Below the pieces are notes generated by a model, which saw only the letters and a list, made by a program, of their open reading frames with translations, did not search any database and was not told where the DNA came from. Source: Thermodesulfobacteriota bacterium (lineage in GTDB: Bacteria; Desulfobacterota; Desulfocorpusculales; Desulfocorpusculum). From it: a DNA stretch of 12,981 bases. This document shows, one piece after another, positions 1 to 8,130 of this stretch; position 1 is the stretch's first letter, and each line of letters starts with the position of its first letter. The translations under genes and the position numbers were made by a program. The DNA lies in the NCBI GenBank assembly GCA_028275295.1, contig JAPWUY010000011.1, positions 1 through 12,981 of the forward strand, written 5' to 3'.

Positions 1-14
1 GGGAGTCGTGATCC

Positions 15-1226
15 ATGGAAAAGGTGAAGGTGAAATCGCCCCTCGTCGAGATGGACGGGGACGAGATGGCGAGAGTAGTGTGGCGCCTCGTCAAGGAAAG
101 ACTCATCCTGCCTTTCGTGGAGATGGAGACAAAATATTTCGACCTGGGAATCATGAACAGGGATGCAACCGAAGATGGGGTGACACTGGAAGCAGCGAGG
201 GCGATCGGGCTTTATGGAGTGGGGGTCAAGTGCGCCACCATAACCCCCGACTCCGAGAGGATGAGGGAATATGGCCTCAAGAAGCAGTGGCCATCTCCCA
301 ATGCCACCATAAGGTCAGCTCTGGATGGGACGGTCTTCAGAAAACCGGTCCTGGTCTCCAACGTCTCCCCAATAGTGAGAAGCTGGAAGAAACCCATCAT
401 CATAGGAAGACACGCCTACGGAGACATTTACAAGGCAGTGGAGCTCGTGGTAGAGGAACCAGGAAAGGTGGAGATCGTGTACACAGAACATGGCGGGGAG
501 ACTGTTAGGCTTCTCGTCCATGATTTCCGAGGACCAGGGGTCACCATGGCGATCCACAACCTGGAGGCGTCCATCAGGTCCTTTGCCAGGTCCTGCGTGA
601 GGTACGCACTGGATGAGGGAGTGGACCTCTGGTTCTCCATGAAGGACACCATAAGCAAGAAATACCACGCCTATTTCAGAAAGATTTTCGAGGAAGAAGT
701 GGAGGCGAGAAAGGGGGAGTTTGCTAAGAGGGGAATCTCTTACAGGTACCTCCTCATAGACGATGCTGCCTCCCAAATTCTCAGGCAAGAGGGAAACATT
801 CTCTGGGCATTGAGCAACTACGATGGGGATGTGTTCTCGGATCTTGTGGCCTCTGGCTTCGGAAGCCTCGGGATGATGACCTCTGTGCTAGTATCGCCTG
901 ACGGGAAGTATGAATACGAAGCCGCCCACGGGACGGTTCGCCGCCACTATTACGAGCACCTGAAGGGCAATCCCACGAGCACCAACCCAGTGGCCTCCAT
1001 ATTCGCATGGACAGGTGCACTCAAGAAGAGGGGGGAACTGGATGGAACCCCAGAGGTTGTAGCGTTCGGAGAGAGGTTGGAGAGAGCGGTCGTCGAGACC
1101 ATAGAAGGGGGAATAGCGACCAAGGACTTGATCCCCCTCATGAATCCGAAACCTGAGCGTTTCAGCACGACCGAGGAATTCATAGAGGCAGTGGCGAGAA
1201 GGCTCGGATCCTCGTCCCATGGATGA
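15..1226 (+). CDS. icd: NADP-dependent isocitrate dehydrogenase, eukaryotic-like homodimeric type
   Basis: Oxidatively decarboxylates isocitrate to 2-oxoglutarate in the cytoplasm, making NADPH. The 403-residue length fits the homodimeric (IDH1/IDH2-like) family rather than the E. coli type. Seen: [13 protein letters not shown] (40-52), substrate residues S94, N96, R100, R109 and R132 (in [10 protein letters not shown]), catalytic Y139 and K210 ([10 protein letters not shown]), metal ligands D249, D272 and D276 (NYDGDVFSD), [13 protein letters not shown], and [10 protein letters not shown], where R310-H311 match the pair that contacts the NADP 2'-phosphate in human IDH1. ATG start with GGGAG at 1-5, 9 nt upstream. 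It is first of four co-oriented genes; a tricarboxylate transporter begins 68 bp downstream, suggesting oxidation of an imported acid. Any promoter lies outside the window. Family call is very firm; NADP rather than NAD preference is inferred from R310-H311. Confidence 0.96.
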   Translation: MEKVKVKSPLVEMDGDEMARVVWRLVKERLILPFVEMETKYFDLGIMNRDATEDGVTLEAARAIGLYGVGVKCATITPDSERMREYGLKKQWPSPNATIRSALDGTVFRKPVLVSNVSPIVRSWKKPIIIGRHAYGDIYKAVELVVEEPGKVEIVYTEHGGETVRLLVHDFRGPGVTMAIHNLEASIRSFARSCVRYALDEGVDLWFSMKDTISKKYHAYFRKIFEEEVEARKGEFAKRGISYRYLLIDDAASQILRQEGNILWALSNYDGDVFSDLVASGFGSLGMMTSVLVSPDGKYEYEAAHGTVRRHYYEHLKGNPTSTNPVASIFAWTGALKKRGELDGTPEVVAFGERLERAVVETIEGGIATKDLIPLMNPKPERFSTTEEFIEAVARRLGSSSHG

Positions 1227-1251
1227 GAAAGTGCTCGCAACCCAGATGGAT

Positions 1252-1270
1252 CGATTCCACGGGCTTCGAG
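1252..1270 (+). repeat. Leader repeat copy A, upstream of tctC
   Basis: The element CGATTCCACGGGCTTCGAG recurs at 2292-2309 as CGATCCATGGGCTTCGAG (one base gap and one mismatch). Each copy ends 24-25 nt before the ATG of the next gene (1295 and 2335). Both stand in short non-coding gaps of the same operon. It may be a duplicated translational leader or protein/RNA binding site, but coincidence is possible for so short a match. Confidence 0.4.
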
Positions 1271-1294
1271 CCAAAGGGAAAGGAGGGAAAGGAA

Positions 1295-2251
1295 ATGAGA
1301 AGGAAGGTGACTCTCGGAATGATCTTCGTCCTGGGATTGGCGCCTCTGGCATTCGCGGATTTTCCAGAAAGGGCCATAGAGATAGTGGTTCCTTTCGGTG
1401 CAGGAGGGGGGAGCGACACGGCAGCAAGGGCCCTTGTGGAGGGGCTCAAGCCACAGCTCAAACACGGGGTCGTGGTCACGAACATGCCAGGAGGGGGTGC
1501 CACCAAAGGGATGCTTCACGTGGCTCAGCAGCCAGCAGACGGCTACACGGTCCTCGCTGTGACGACCTCCCACCTCATAGATGCCGTCAAGCCCAAGACA
1601 AGGGCGAACATCTTGACCGATTTCGATCCCCTTTGCAGAATCCAACTGGATACTTCGTCTGTGACCGTATCTGGGACCTCTCAGTTCAAGACATTGAGCG
1701 ACCTCATAGAGTTCGGCAGGAAGAATCCCAAGGCCCTCAAGTTCGCGGGAACCTCCCCAGGTGGGTGGTCGGAGATACAGACCGTCGCGTTCTTCAAGAA
1801 GGTGGGTGTGGATGTCACCTTCGTCCCCTTCGACTCGGGTGCGGAGATAAAGGCGGCTATAATCGGTGGGCACATAACAGGCGCGGTGGAGGAGCTGGCT
1901 GAGACCTTGCCCCTCATCCAAGCGGGGAAACTGAAATCCCTCTGCGTCATAATGGAGAAGAGGCATCCAGCGCTTCCCGATGTCCCTTGCTCCCAGGAAC
2001 TGGGCATCGACTATACCCATGGTCTCATGAGGGCGTGGGCAGTGAAGAAGGGCACGCCTCAGGAAAGACAGAAGTTCCTCCTGGAGCTCATCCGCAAGGG
2101 GATGGAACACCCCACCTATCAGAAGTTCGTAAAGGAAAACCATCTCGATGTGAGGCCTGGATTTCTGGGACCGGAGGAGACCCGCAAGTACTGGGAGGAG
2201 CAGGTGGAGTTCTTCAGGACCGTGCTCAAGGAGCTGGGCTATGTGAACTGA
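1295..2251 (+). CDS. tctC: Tripartite tricarboxylate transporter substrate-binding protein (TctC/Bug family)
   Basis: Periplasmic solute receptor that captures a carboxylic acid, usually citrate or a relative, and hands it to the TctA/TctB membrane pair. The 318-residue protein opens with a Sec signal peptide (MRRK, hydrophobic core 6-18, LAFA), probably cut after A21. Family marks follow: FPERAIEIVVPFGAGGGSDT (23-42), NMPGGGATKG (63-72), PADGYTVLA (80-88), the KFAGTSPGG loop (149-157) and the LPDVPCSQELG segment near 228-237. ATG at 1295 has AGGAGG at 1281-1286, 8 nt upstream, and gives a clean signal peptide; a start at 1223 would add 24 charged residues and spoil it. It lies 68 bp after the dehydrogenase and 83 bp before TctB. 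Ligand identity cannot be read from sequence; citrate or isocitrate is inferred from the neighbour. Confidence 0.93.
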   Translation: MRRKVTLGMIFVLGLAPLAFADFPERAIEIVVPFGAGGGSDTAARALVEGLKPQLKHGVVVTNMPGGGATKGMLHVAQQPADGYTVLAVTTSHLIDAVKPKTRANILTDFDPLCRIQLDTSSVTVSGTSQFKTLSDLIEFGRKNPKALKFAGTSPGGWSEIQTVAFFKKVGVDVTFVPFDSGAEIKAAIIGGHITGAVEELAETLPLIQAGKLKSLCVIMEKRHPALPDVPCSQELGIDYTHGLMRAWAVKKGTPQERQKFLLELIRKGMEHPTYQKFVKENHLDVRPGFLGPEETRKYWEEQVEFFRTVLKELGYVN

Positions 2252-2291
2252 TCTCCCCTCCGTGTGTGGAGCTCAGGAATTGCCCTGGAGC

Positions 2292-2309
2292 CGATCCATG
2301 GGCTTCGAG
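2292..2309 (+). repeat. Leader repeat copy B, upstream of tctB
   Basis: Second copy of the element at 1252-1270, here CGATCCATGGGCTTCGAG, ending 25 nt before the chosen TctB start. Matching placement in front of two consecutive operon genes supports the TctB start at 2335. Function unknown. Confidence 0.4.
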
Positions 2310-2334
2310 AGACGAGGGAGGGCCTTCGGGGGAA

Positions 2335-2892
2335 ATGGATCAAAAAAGGGAAGTGGGACTCGGGGAGGGAAGGGGAAGAGAGGAGAGGACCTTTTCGAGG
2401 TGGAAGAGAGGGGAGGTCATTTTCTTCGGCCTCTCCTCGGCCTTCTTCCTCTTCATGAGCTTCGAGGCCCTGGGGCAACTAGGGCACGGAAGGCCAGGTG
2501 AGATGGGAAGCGGAGTTTGGCCTCTCATAGCCCTTTCGGCATGCTTGGGTCTCAGCGGCCTGCAGGTCTACTTGAGTTGGAAATCCTCGGCCAAGGCCCT
2601 CTCTCCCCCCGAGGAGGTCTTGGAAAGCAAGCCCCGGAGAAAGGAGCTTGTCCTAGCTGTAGTGGTCTTTGCCCTTTACCTTCTTGCCATACCATGGCTC
2701 GGCTTTTTCCTTTCGACCTTTCTCTTTGTCCCGGCAGTTTCATGGGCCTTGGGAGAGAGGCGCACCCGGGTGCTGGTCCTGGGGGCCATTGTGGTCACAG
2801 GGGCGATCCTGGGACTTTTCGGTTGGTTCATCTCCATACCGTTTCCCAAGGGGGTCGGGATATTCGCATCCCTGAGTAGGCTTCTCCATTGA
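2335..2892 (+). CDS. tctB: Tripartite tricarboxylate transporter small membrane subunit (TctB)
   Basis: Small integral membrane subunit of the TctABC carboxylate uptake system; partner of TctA. With the ATG at 2335 it is 185 residues. A basic, charged head (1-27, rich in R, E, K) is followed by a first hydrophobic segment (28-45), a second (60-82), a charged linker (83-104) with RRKE at 101-104, then two adjacent segments (105-120 and 121-139) and a last one (146-168). GSGVWPLIALSACLGLSGL (59-77) matches the usual TctB GPGxFP-type start of the second helix. Family sequences vary strongly, so the call rests on topology and on its place between TctC and TctA. AGGGAGGG (2315-2322) lies 12 nt before the ATG, with GGGGG directly before it. 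A GTG at 2353 is an alternative start. TctA begins 14 bp downstream. Confidence 0.82.
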   Translation: MDQKREVGLGEGRGREERTFSRWKRGEVIFFGLSSAFFLFMSFEALGQLGHGRPGEMGSGVWPLIALSACLGLSGLQVYLSWKSSAKALSPPEEVLESKPRRKELVLAVVVFALYLLAIPWLGFFLSTFLFVPAVSWALGERRTRVLVLGAIVVTGAILGLFGWFISIPFPKGVGIFASLSRLLH

Positions 2893-2906
2893 TGGAGGAC
2901 AGATAG

Positions 2907-4400
2907 ATGACTGTCCACTACCTCAATGCCCTGGCCACCATCTTGGCTCCCGAGAACCTCATCGCCATGGTCCTGGGGAGCCTGTGGGGGCTTCTAGCGG
3001 GCGCTCTTCCAGGGATAAGCACCTCGATGGGTGTTGTGCTTCTTCTCTCCTTCACTTACACAATGCCACCCATGACGGCCTTCGTGCTCCTTGTGGGTGC
3101 TTATCTTGGCGGCATAACGGGTGGATCCATAACCTCCATTCTCTTTGGGATACCGGGCGAGCCCTCATCTGTCCCCACGGTCATAGAGGGGCATTCCCTG
3201 GCAAAGCAGGGAAAGGCCAGCTATGCCATGTGGGTCTATCTCCTGTGCTCCATCTTCGGGGGCCTTTTCAGCACCTTGGTGATGATATTGGCAACCCCGC
3301 TCATAGCTGATTTCGCCTTGAGGTTCGGACCAGCGGAGTACTTCGCCCTCACTGTCTTGGGACTCAGTGTGGTATCTGGACTGTCCGGAGGCTCCCTGGT
3401 CAAGGGATTCCTCTCCTGTTTCTTCGGCCTTTTTCTAGCCACAGTGGGAACCGACGGGATAACGGGCGAGGAGAGGTTCACCTTCGGCACCGTGACCTTG
3501 TTGGGGGGATTCAATTTCGTGGTGGTGATGGTCGGGCTCCTGGCAGTATCCGAGATCTTCTTGGAGGCGGAGGAACCGTTCCAGGAGTACAAGGGAGCCG
3601 TGGAATACAAGGGCCTCCTCGGCGAACTCCCTCCATTTTCCCTCTTCAAGAGATATTGGATCACCATGATTCGGTCCCCCATCATAGGGACCATAGTGGG
3701 AGCTCTCCCAGGGGCAGGGGCAACCATCGCTTCGTTTCTGGCCTACGGAGAGGCAGCCCGCACAGCCAGACACGAACCGGAAAAATTCGGCCGAGGGGCA
3801 GTGGAAGGTTTGATGGCGGCTGAATGCGCCAATAACGCATCCACAGGCGGCTCCATGACCATCCTTCTCTCCCTCGGCATCCCGGGCAGCAATACTACCG
3901 CGATGCTGCTCGCCGCCTTCATGATCCACGGGATGCAGCCTGGACCTCTCCTTCTGTCCACACGACCGGATATCCTCTACGGAATCTTCGTGGCCATGAT
4001 CCTCACCAATCTCTTGCTCCTGGTCCTCGTGGGGATGAGCATAAGACTCTTCCTCCAGCTCAACAAACTCCCCTATTCCATCTTCTCTGCCACGATTCTC
4101 ATCCTCTGTGTCGTCGGAGCGTACGGTCTCAACAATAGCATGGACGATGTCCTCCTCATGTTCGCCTTCTCCATAATCGGCTACTTCATGAGAAAGTTTC
4201 AAGTGCCCGTTGCCCCTTGCATACTGGGTCTCGTCTTGGGAGACCTGGCAGAGCTTTCCTTGAGGAGGGCCCTTTTGCTTTCGGGAGGAAGTATCCTGGG
4301 ATTGGTAAGTAGCCCCATAAGTGCCATCCTATTGGCAGGGGCAACAATTTCCGTGGTCTACCCTCTCTTCAAGAAGCCCAAGGGGATCAGGGGTGTTTGA
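2907..4400 (+). CDS. tctA: Tripartite tricarboxylate transporter large permease (TctA)
   Basis: Multi-pass inner membrane permease that moves the acid delivered by TctC, driven by an ion gradient. The 497 residues are typical of the family. Two internally related halves show the conserved pattern: GLLAGALPGISTSMGVVLLL (28-47) with GGITGGSITSILFGIPGEPS (68-87) and VIEGHSLAKQGKAS, then GTIVGALPGAGATIASFLAY (261-280) with ANNASTGGSMTILLSLGIPG (308-327). About a dozen hydrophobic segments are visible. The ATG has GGAGG at 2894-2898, 8 nt upstream. It is the last gene of the operon; the next gene converges from the other strand, ending at 4453. No hairpin with a T-run follows within the 52 bp gap, so I cannot place a terminator. 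Confidence 0.95.
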   Translation: MTVHYLNALATILAPENLIAMVLGSLWGLLAGALPGISTSMGVVLLLSFTYTMPPMTAFVLLVGAYLGGITGGSITSILFGIPGEPSSVPTVIEGHSLAKQGKASYAMWVYLLCSIFGGLFSTLVMILATPLIADFALRFGPAEYFALTVLGLSVVSGLSGGSLVKGFLSCFFGLFLATVGTDGITGEERFTFGTVTLLGGFNFVVVMVGLLAVSEIFLEAEEPFQEYKGAVEYKGLLGELPPFSLFKRYWITMIRSPIIGTIVGALPGAGATIASFLAYGEAARTARHEPEKFGRGAVEGLMAAECANNASTGGSMTILLSLGIPGSNTTAMLLAAFMIHGMQPGPLLLSTRPDILYGIFVAMILTNLLLLVLVGMSIRLFLQLNKLPYSIFSATILILCVVGAYGLNNSMDDVLLMFAFSIIGYFMRKFQVPVAPCILGLVLGDLAELSLRRALLLSGGSILGLVSSPISAILLAGATISVVYPLFKKPKGIRGV

Positions 4401-4452
4401 GATCTCGGGCCGTCTCGCTCCCCAGGATCTTTGCCCAGGAGGCCGTGGCCCC

Positions 4453-6642
4453 TCAAGGCTCGATGGCGAACGGAGAGTCCGTCGTATCCGACCCCAGGGA
4501 TTCCCCTTTCTCGCTCAGAAGAACCACCTTCAACCAGCAGTCATCCCACACTCGATCCACATCTGGAATCCTCCAGATATAGGATCCTGGGTTCCCCTCG
4601 AGGGTGACAATGGGCTTCCAGGGCCTGCTCGATCTCATCTTGTAGAGCAACTTCACCTTGCTCACTGGCTCCTTGGTTCCGTGGGTGAGCCAAGCCAAAG
4701 GGACAGCCTCCCCGGCCCTCAACTTCTCCCCTCCCTTCAGGGTCGTGAGCTCCACTACGGATATGGTGAAAAAGCCGTCTGTCCTCTGGGATCCAATCTT
4801 TTTCCCCGATGAGTCGTACCCTATGAGCTTGAGGAGGCAGCGGGATTTGTTCCCAGAGGGTGTGGGGACGAGCCACTTGAGGCTCCTTCCCGTTGCCGAC
4901 TTGGTTATGACCTTCCAACTGGCCCCTCCATTCAAGGAGTAAAGAAGCTTGAACCTGACTGCCCTCTGAGGGGCAGCCCACCTCACGAGAAACTCCTCCC
5001 CGGAGAAGAGCTTGTCTCCTGCCTGGGGGGAGAGGAACCTCATTCCAGCCTCGGGATCTATCACGTTCACTGCGTGGGATGCACTGCCTATGCAGCCATC
5101 CGCATCCACCACCCTGAGCCTCGCATCCCCATGATATTCCCTGAGGTAGGAGAAGGTGCAGGAGCTCGATGCGCAATCCGAGATGCCATCCCCATCCATG
5201 TCCCACGAGAAATCCACTGGAGGCCTCGCGCCGCTTACCTGAGCCACGAATTGAACTTCCTCGCCAATTACCGAAGGATTCGGCCAGAAGGTGAAATCCA
5301 CCTGATCCAGGAGGCATCCATCAGCACCATCGATGGCCATGGGAGCGGTGTCCAGGGGATCCAAGTGATCCTTGAGCCTGTTTTCTGGAGCTCCTCCCCC
5401 CTCCCACGAAGCCCAGAACCTTCCAAAGTAATCGGAACCTTTGGGATTTTCGCACGAGGCGCTCCCTCCCCACAGCTGCCCCACGAGCCTGTGGTCCTGG
5501 TTCCACAGACCGCATCCAGAAGAGCCTGGCTCGGTCGTCCCCTTGTCCCATGCGCCTACCTTGAGGAAAAGCTCCGGCCTCCCAACGGAAAGTCGATCCT
5601 CCGGTCCAGCGACTGTGAGGGGATCGAACTCGAAGCTTATCTTCTTCTCCCCTCCTTGGGGATGGTGTATTGCCACAGCCATCTCGGGGAGGCTTTCCCC
5701 CCTGTACCATCCACTCCAATGGGGAAAAGAGGTGGATTGAGGCCTCCTTGCGAGCTCCACCAGAGAAAAATCCGACCCATTGGAGCTAGACCAAGCTGCC
5801 CTGAAGAAGCTTCCCGATGTGAACTGGTCCTTCCTGCCATCGCTCGGCCCATTGCAGGTGGACTTCTGGTAGTTCCAGTAAACGACGACGCTCTGGGCAT
5901 TGGATGGGGTTATTCCGCAATGGTTGGCGGTCAAGAAAAGTGGGGTGAAGTCCTGGGAAGTGTTGTTCAAGAGGGTGCCTGTGCAGAGGATGCTCCCGCC
6001 GATTGTGACGAGGCCCACAGACCTCGCCTCCCTCTCCCATGGCTCGGCCTCGGGGCAGCTCACGTCCACATTGCACGGCCCGGCTTGGGGGAGTTTGGGA
6101 TAGACCTCTTTCCCCTCATCCCGAGGAGTCGATATCTCCCTGAAACCGTACCCCACTGCAGTCAGCTCCAACTCGAGATCCCTGGTTTGCTCATCTTGGA
6201 GGACGAGCCTCAAGAGGGCCTCATCTCCCCTCAAAATTGGGGTCCACATCTGGCCGTGAGTGGAGTTTTCCATGTCCGTGAAGGTCCAAAGGGGGGCCAT
6301 CTCGCCTGGTCTCCAGACCTCCAACCGAGCTCCTTGGGGCAGCCTGTATTTGCCGAAGCCGAGGCTCAAGGATAGTGCACCTGGAGCTCTTATCACGAGC
6401 TCCCAGACCTTCTCCCCTCTCTCATCCTCCGACCAGTTTCCCGAGTTCCATGGGGTGATGGAGACGTAGTGGGGTATAGCGAAAACCAAGGGTTCACCGG
6501 CTCTGGGCCTCCTCAAATCCTTGAGGACAAGGGGATCCATGGGACCTATCTGGAGCACATCCAAGGCGATCGCCTTCGCCCAGAGCGAAACCCCTGCCAG
6601 GGCCATGAGAGCAGAGAGGACGATCCAACCCCTTCTTGCCAT
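4453..6642 (-). CDS. Secreted lysyl endopeptidase-like S1 serine protease with PKD-like and KNH-like tail
   Basis: Exported trypsin-fold protease resembling Achromobacter protease I. The 729-residue product has a signal peptide (MARRGW..LSALMALAGVSL, cut near A24), a propeptide to about 183, a catalytic domain (184-440), a PKD-like domain (444-528, with DMDGDG at 481-486) and two tandem Kre9/KNH-like beta repeats (531-628, 629-726). The triad is H241 (TANHC), D291 (SDFSLVEL) and S375 (TEPGSSG). Six cysteines (190, 196, 220, 242, 263, 397) match the three disulfides of protease I, and D404 in SDYFGR matches its lysine-binding Asp225. His210 of that enzyme is W391 here. K183, seven residues before C190, is a plausible self-processing site. 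The ATG at 6642 starts 5 bp after the cytochrome stop with GGAGGG upstream; a longer frame to 6801 would overlap the cytochrome and bury the signal peptide. Confidence 0.88.
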   Translation of the reverse strand: MARRGWIVLSALMALAGVSLWAKAIALDVLQIGPMDPLVLKDLRRPRAGEPLVFAIPHYVSITPWNSGNWSEDERGEKVWELVIRAPGALSLSLGFGKYRLPQGARLEVWRPGEMAPLWTFTDMENSTHGQMWTPILRGDEALLRLVLQDEQTRDLELELTAVGYGFREISTPRDEGKEVYPKLPQAGPCNVDVSCPEAEPWEREARSVGLVTIGGSILCTGTLLNNTSQDFTPLFLTANHCGITPSNAQSVVVYWNYQKSTCNGPSDGRKDQFTSGSFFRAAWSSSNGSDFSLVELARRPQSTSFPHWSGWYRGESLPEMAVAIHHPQGGEKKISFEFDPLTVAGPEDRLSVGRPELFLKVGAWDKGTTEPGSSGCGLWNQDHRLVGQLWGGSASCENPKGSDYFGRFWASWEGGGAPENRLKDHLDPLDTAPMAIDGADGCLLDQVDFTFWPNPSVIGEEVQFVAQVSGARPPVDFSWDMDGDGISDCASSSCTFSYLREYHGDARLRVVDADGCIGSASHAVNVIDPEAGMRFLSPQAGDKLFSGEEFLVRWAAPQRAVRFKLLYSLNGGASWKVITKSATGRSLKWLVPTPSGNKSRCLLKLIGYDSSGKKIGSQRTDGFFTISVVELTTLKGGEKLRAGEAVPLAWLTHGTKEPVSKVKLLYKMRSSRPWKPIVTLEGNPGSYIWRIPDVDRVWDDCWLKVVLLSEKGESLGSDTTDSPFAIEP

Positions 6643-6647
6643 TCCCC

Positions 6648-8108
6648 TCACTTTCCCTCCCTTTCCTCGAGCCATTCCCACATCTTCCTCAAGTTTTTTG
6701 TGAGATCCCATCTTCCATGGGCGAAGACCCCGTAATCCGCACCAGCCATGGCTGAGGCGAAACGGGTGGAGTTGGAGAAGAAAAGCCACTGCTCGACCCA
6801 CATTCTCTCTATGCCCTCGTCGAAAGGATTCTCCTTTTTGGCCAAGCCTTTTTCCCAGGCCCTGAGGACGAGCCTGGTTGCCTCCAGAGTGGATGCATTG
6901 GTATCCGAGATGGTCTTCTTGAGCTTCTCGAAGTGCCCTTGGACCCAGGGACTACTGTGGCAGGAAGAGCAGACCCCTTCCATTGCGGAAAGCCTCTTCC
7001 CTAATTCCTCAGGGCCAATGACCGCGGTCTCCACTGGTTCTCCTGTGAGTTCAGTGGGGAGGGCAAGGCCAGCACTGTTCCTGAATCCCGTGGTATCCGG
7101 GCTTCTTGGATGGGGATGGGAATAAATGAGACCGAAAAGTCTCCATGGGAGCCTGTCTGCCATGGCATGGGACCTGGGGGTCAATGGATTTCCATCAGGA
7201 TCCACAATCAAGCTCACATGGCATGTGGCACAGGTAGGGGCCTGGAAATCCTTTCCCACACGCCAGGGCACTTCATCCCATTTCCAGAAGTTCCCAATGG
7301 AATTGTAGAGGTTTCCATGCTTGCTCACCTGATAAACAGCATAGGCTGGCACATCCGGCCCCTTGTGGCACTGGGAGCAGGTCTCGGGCTTTCTCGCCAC
7401 CTCTATGGAAAAGGCATGTCTCGTGTGGCATGCAGCACAAGAACCCCTCGTGCCATCGGGATTTATCCTTCCAACTCCCTGATTGGGCCATCCTCTTAGG
7501 GCCGGAAACTCCATGGATCCGATGGAGGTCTCCCTCGTCATCCTGGGTCCAACCTGCACCTTGGTCCCATGGCAGGCAAGGCAGGAGTCGCTCTGGGTGA
7601 GCTCCTCTGGCTCCCTCTGGAGCAGGGCCCCATCCTTCACCGCTTGAGGACCATTTATGGAATTGGCGAGGGCCGCATAGAGGGGATTGCCCATCAGGTT
7701 CCCGTGGGCGCGGGACATGAGATTCTGTTCGAATTGCGAGGCCTCAACGGGGTGGCATACGGAACAATCCCTCGGAGATACCAAGGTGTGGACCTTGAAA
7801 CCATTGTGCTCGAAGGTGTCTGGATGGGATTCGGGGTTCAACGTGTGGCATTCGGCGCATCCCACGACCACATGGGCAAGCTCTTCTGGGATGGAATTGG
7901 CAGAGAAACGTCTTTCCAGCTCTCCCTTTCCCATTGCCTCTGAGGGCCTCGTCCTGGAATGCTTGCTCTTGAGCCAATCGCCGTGGATCCCGGGAAGCAC
8001 GGACACATGACAGGAAAGACAAGTTTGGGTGGCCTCGCTCAGCTCATGAGCCCGAGCCCATCCCGAGGCCAGAAGTAAGGCCCCCAAGAATATCGAGCTC
8101 CTTCTCAT
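6648..8108 (-). CDS. Exported octaheme cytochrome c, hydroxylamine oxidoreductase-like
   Basis: Predicted periplasmic multiheme redox enzyme of 486 residues. A signal peptide (MRRSSIFLGALLLASGWARA) precedes eight CxxCH motifs at C30, C84, C115, C176, C224, C244, C293 and C380. The stretch CHTRHAFS..AR.PETCSQCHKGPD followed by YQVSKHGNLY and PTCATCH (224-297) is the signature of hydroxylamine oxidoreductase (HAO)-type octaheme proteins, as is the C-terminal helical part with GADYGVFAHG (456-465). By eye, the crosslinking Tyr467 of Nitrosomonas HAO aligns with F462, and the His of its GVDH motif with V253 (GPDVP). A reductive role on nitrite, hydroxylamine or a sulfur compound is therefore as likely as oxidation. 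The start ATG at 8108 has GGAGG at 8114-8118, 5 nt away; in-frame ATG 8111 and GTG 8114 are alternatives. It follows the oxidoreductase beta gene by about 22 bp. Confidence 0.88.
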   Translation of the reverse strand: MRRSSIFLGALLLASGWARAHELSEATQTCLSCHVSVLPGIHGDWLKSKHSRTRPSEAMGKGELERRFSANSIPEELAHVVVGCAECHTLNPESHPDTFEHNGFKVHTLVSPRDCSVCHPVEASQFEQNLMSRAHGNLMGNPLYAALANSINGPQAVKDGALLQREPEELTQSDSCLACHGTKVQVGPRMTRETSIGSMEFPALRGWPNQGVGRINPDGTRGSCAACHTRHAFSIEVARKPETCSQCHKGPDVPAYAVYQVSKHGNLYNSIGNFWKWDEVPWRVGKDFQAPTCATCHVSLIVDPDGNPLTPRSHAMADRLPWRLFGLIYSHPHPRSPDTTGFRNSAGLALPTELTGEPVETAVIGPEELGKRLSAMEGVCSSCHSSPWVQGHFEKLKKTISDTNASTLEATRLVLRAWEKGLAKKENPFDEGIERMWVEQWLFFSNSTRFASAMAGADYGVFAHGRWDLTKNLRKMWEWLEEREGK

Positions 8109-8130
8109 CATCACCTCCCCAAGGCCCAGC

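Noticed and set aside
8..508. Open frame on the + strand overlapping the start of isocitrate dehydrogenase in another frame
   Set aside because: Highly charged, Gly/Arg-rich translation with no homology features, fully inside the dehydrogenase gene.
950..2143. Long open frame of 397 codons on the - strand opposite isocitrate dehydrogenase and tctC
   Set aside because: It spans two well-supported genes in antisense, has no recognisable domain and no ribosome site. It looks like a shadow of high-GC coding.
4401..4452. Possible terminator hairpin in the convergent gap (GAGG...CCTC and GGCC...GGCC pairs near 4438-4455)
   Set aside because: Stems are only 4-5 bp, loops do not fit well, and there is no T-run on either strand.
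5074..6375. Open frame of 433 codons on the + strand opposite the protease
   Set aside because: Rich in Pro, His and Arg with no domain. The - strand frame carries a full catalytic triad, signal peptide and disulfide pattern.
6643..6801. Longer N-terminus for the protease, starting at 6801
   Set aside because: It would overlap the cytochrome's C-terminus by about 150 bp and place the signal peptide 53 residues inside the protein.
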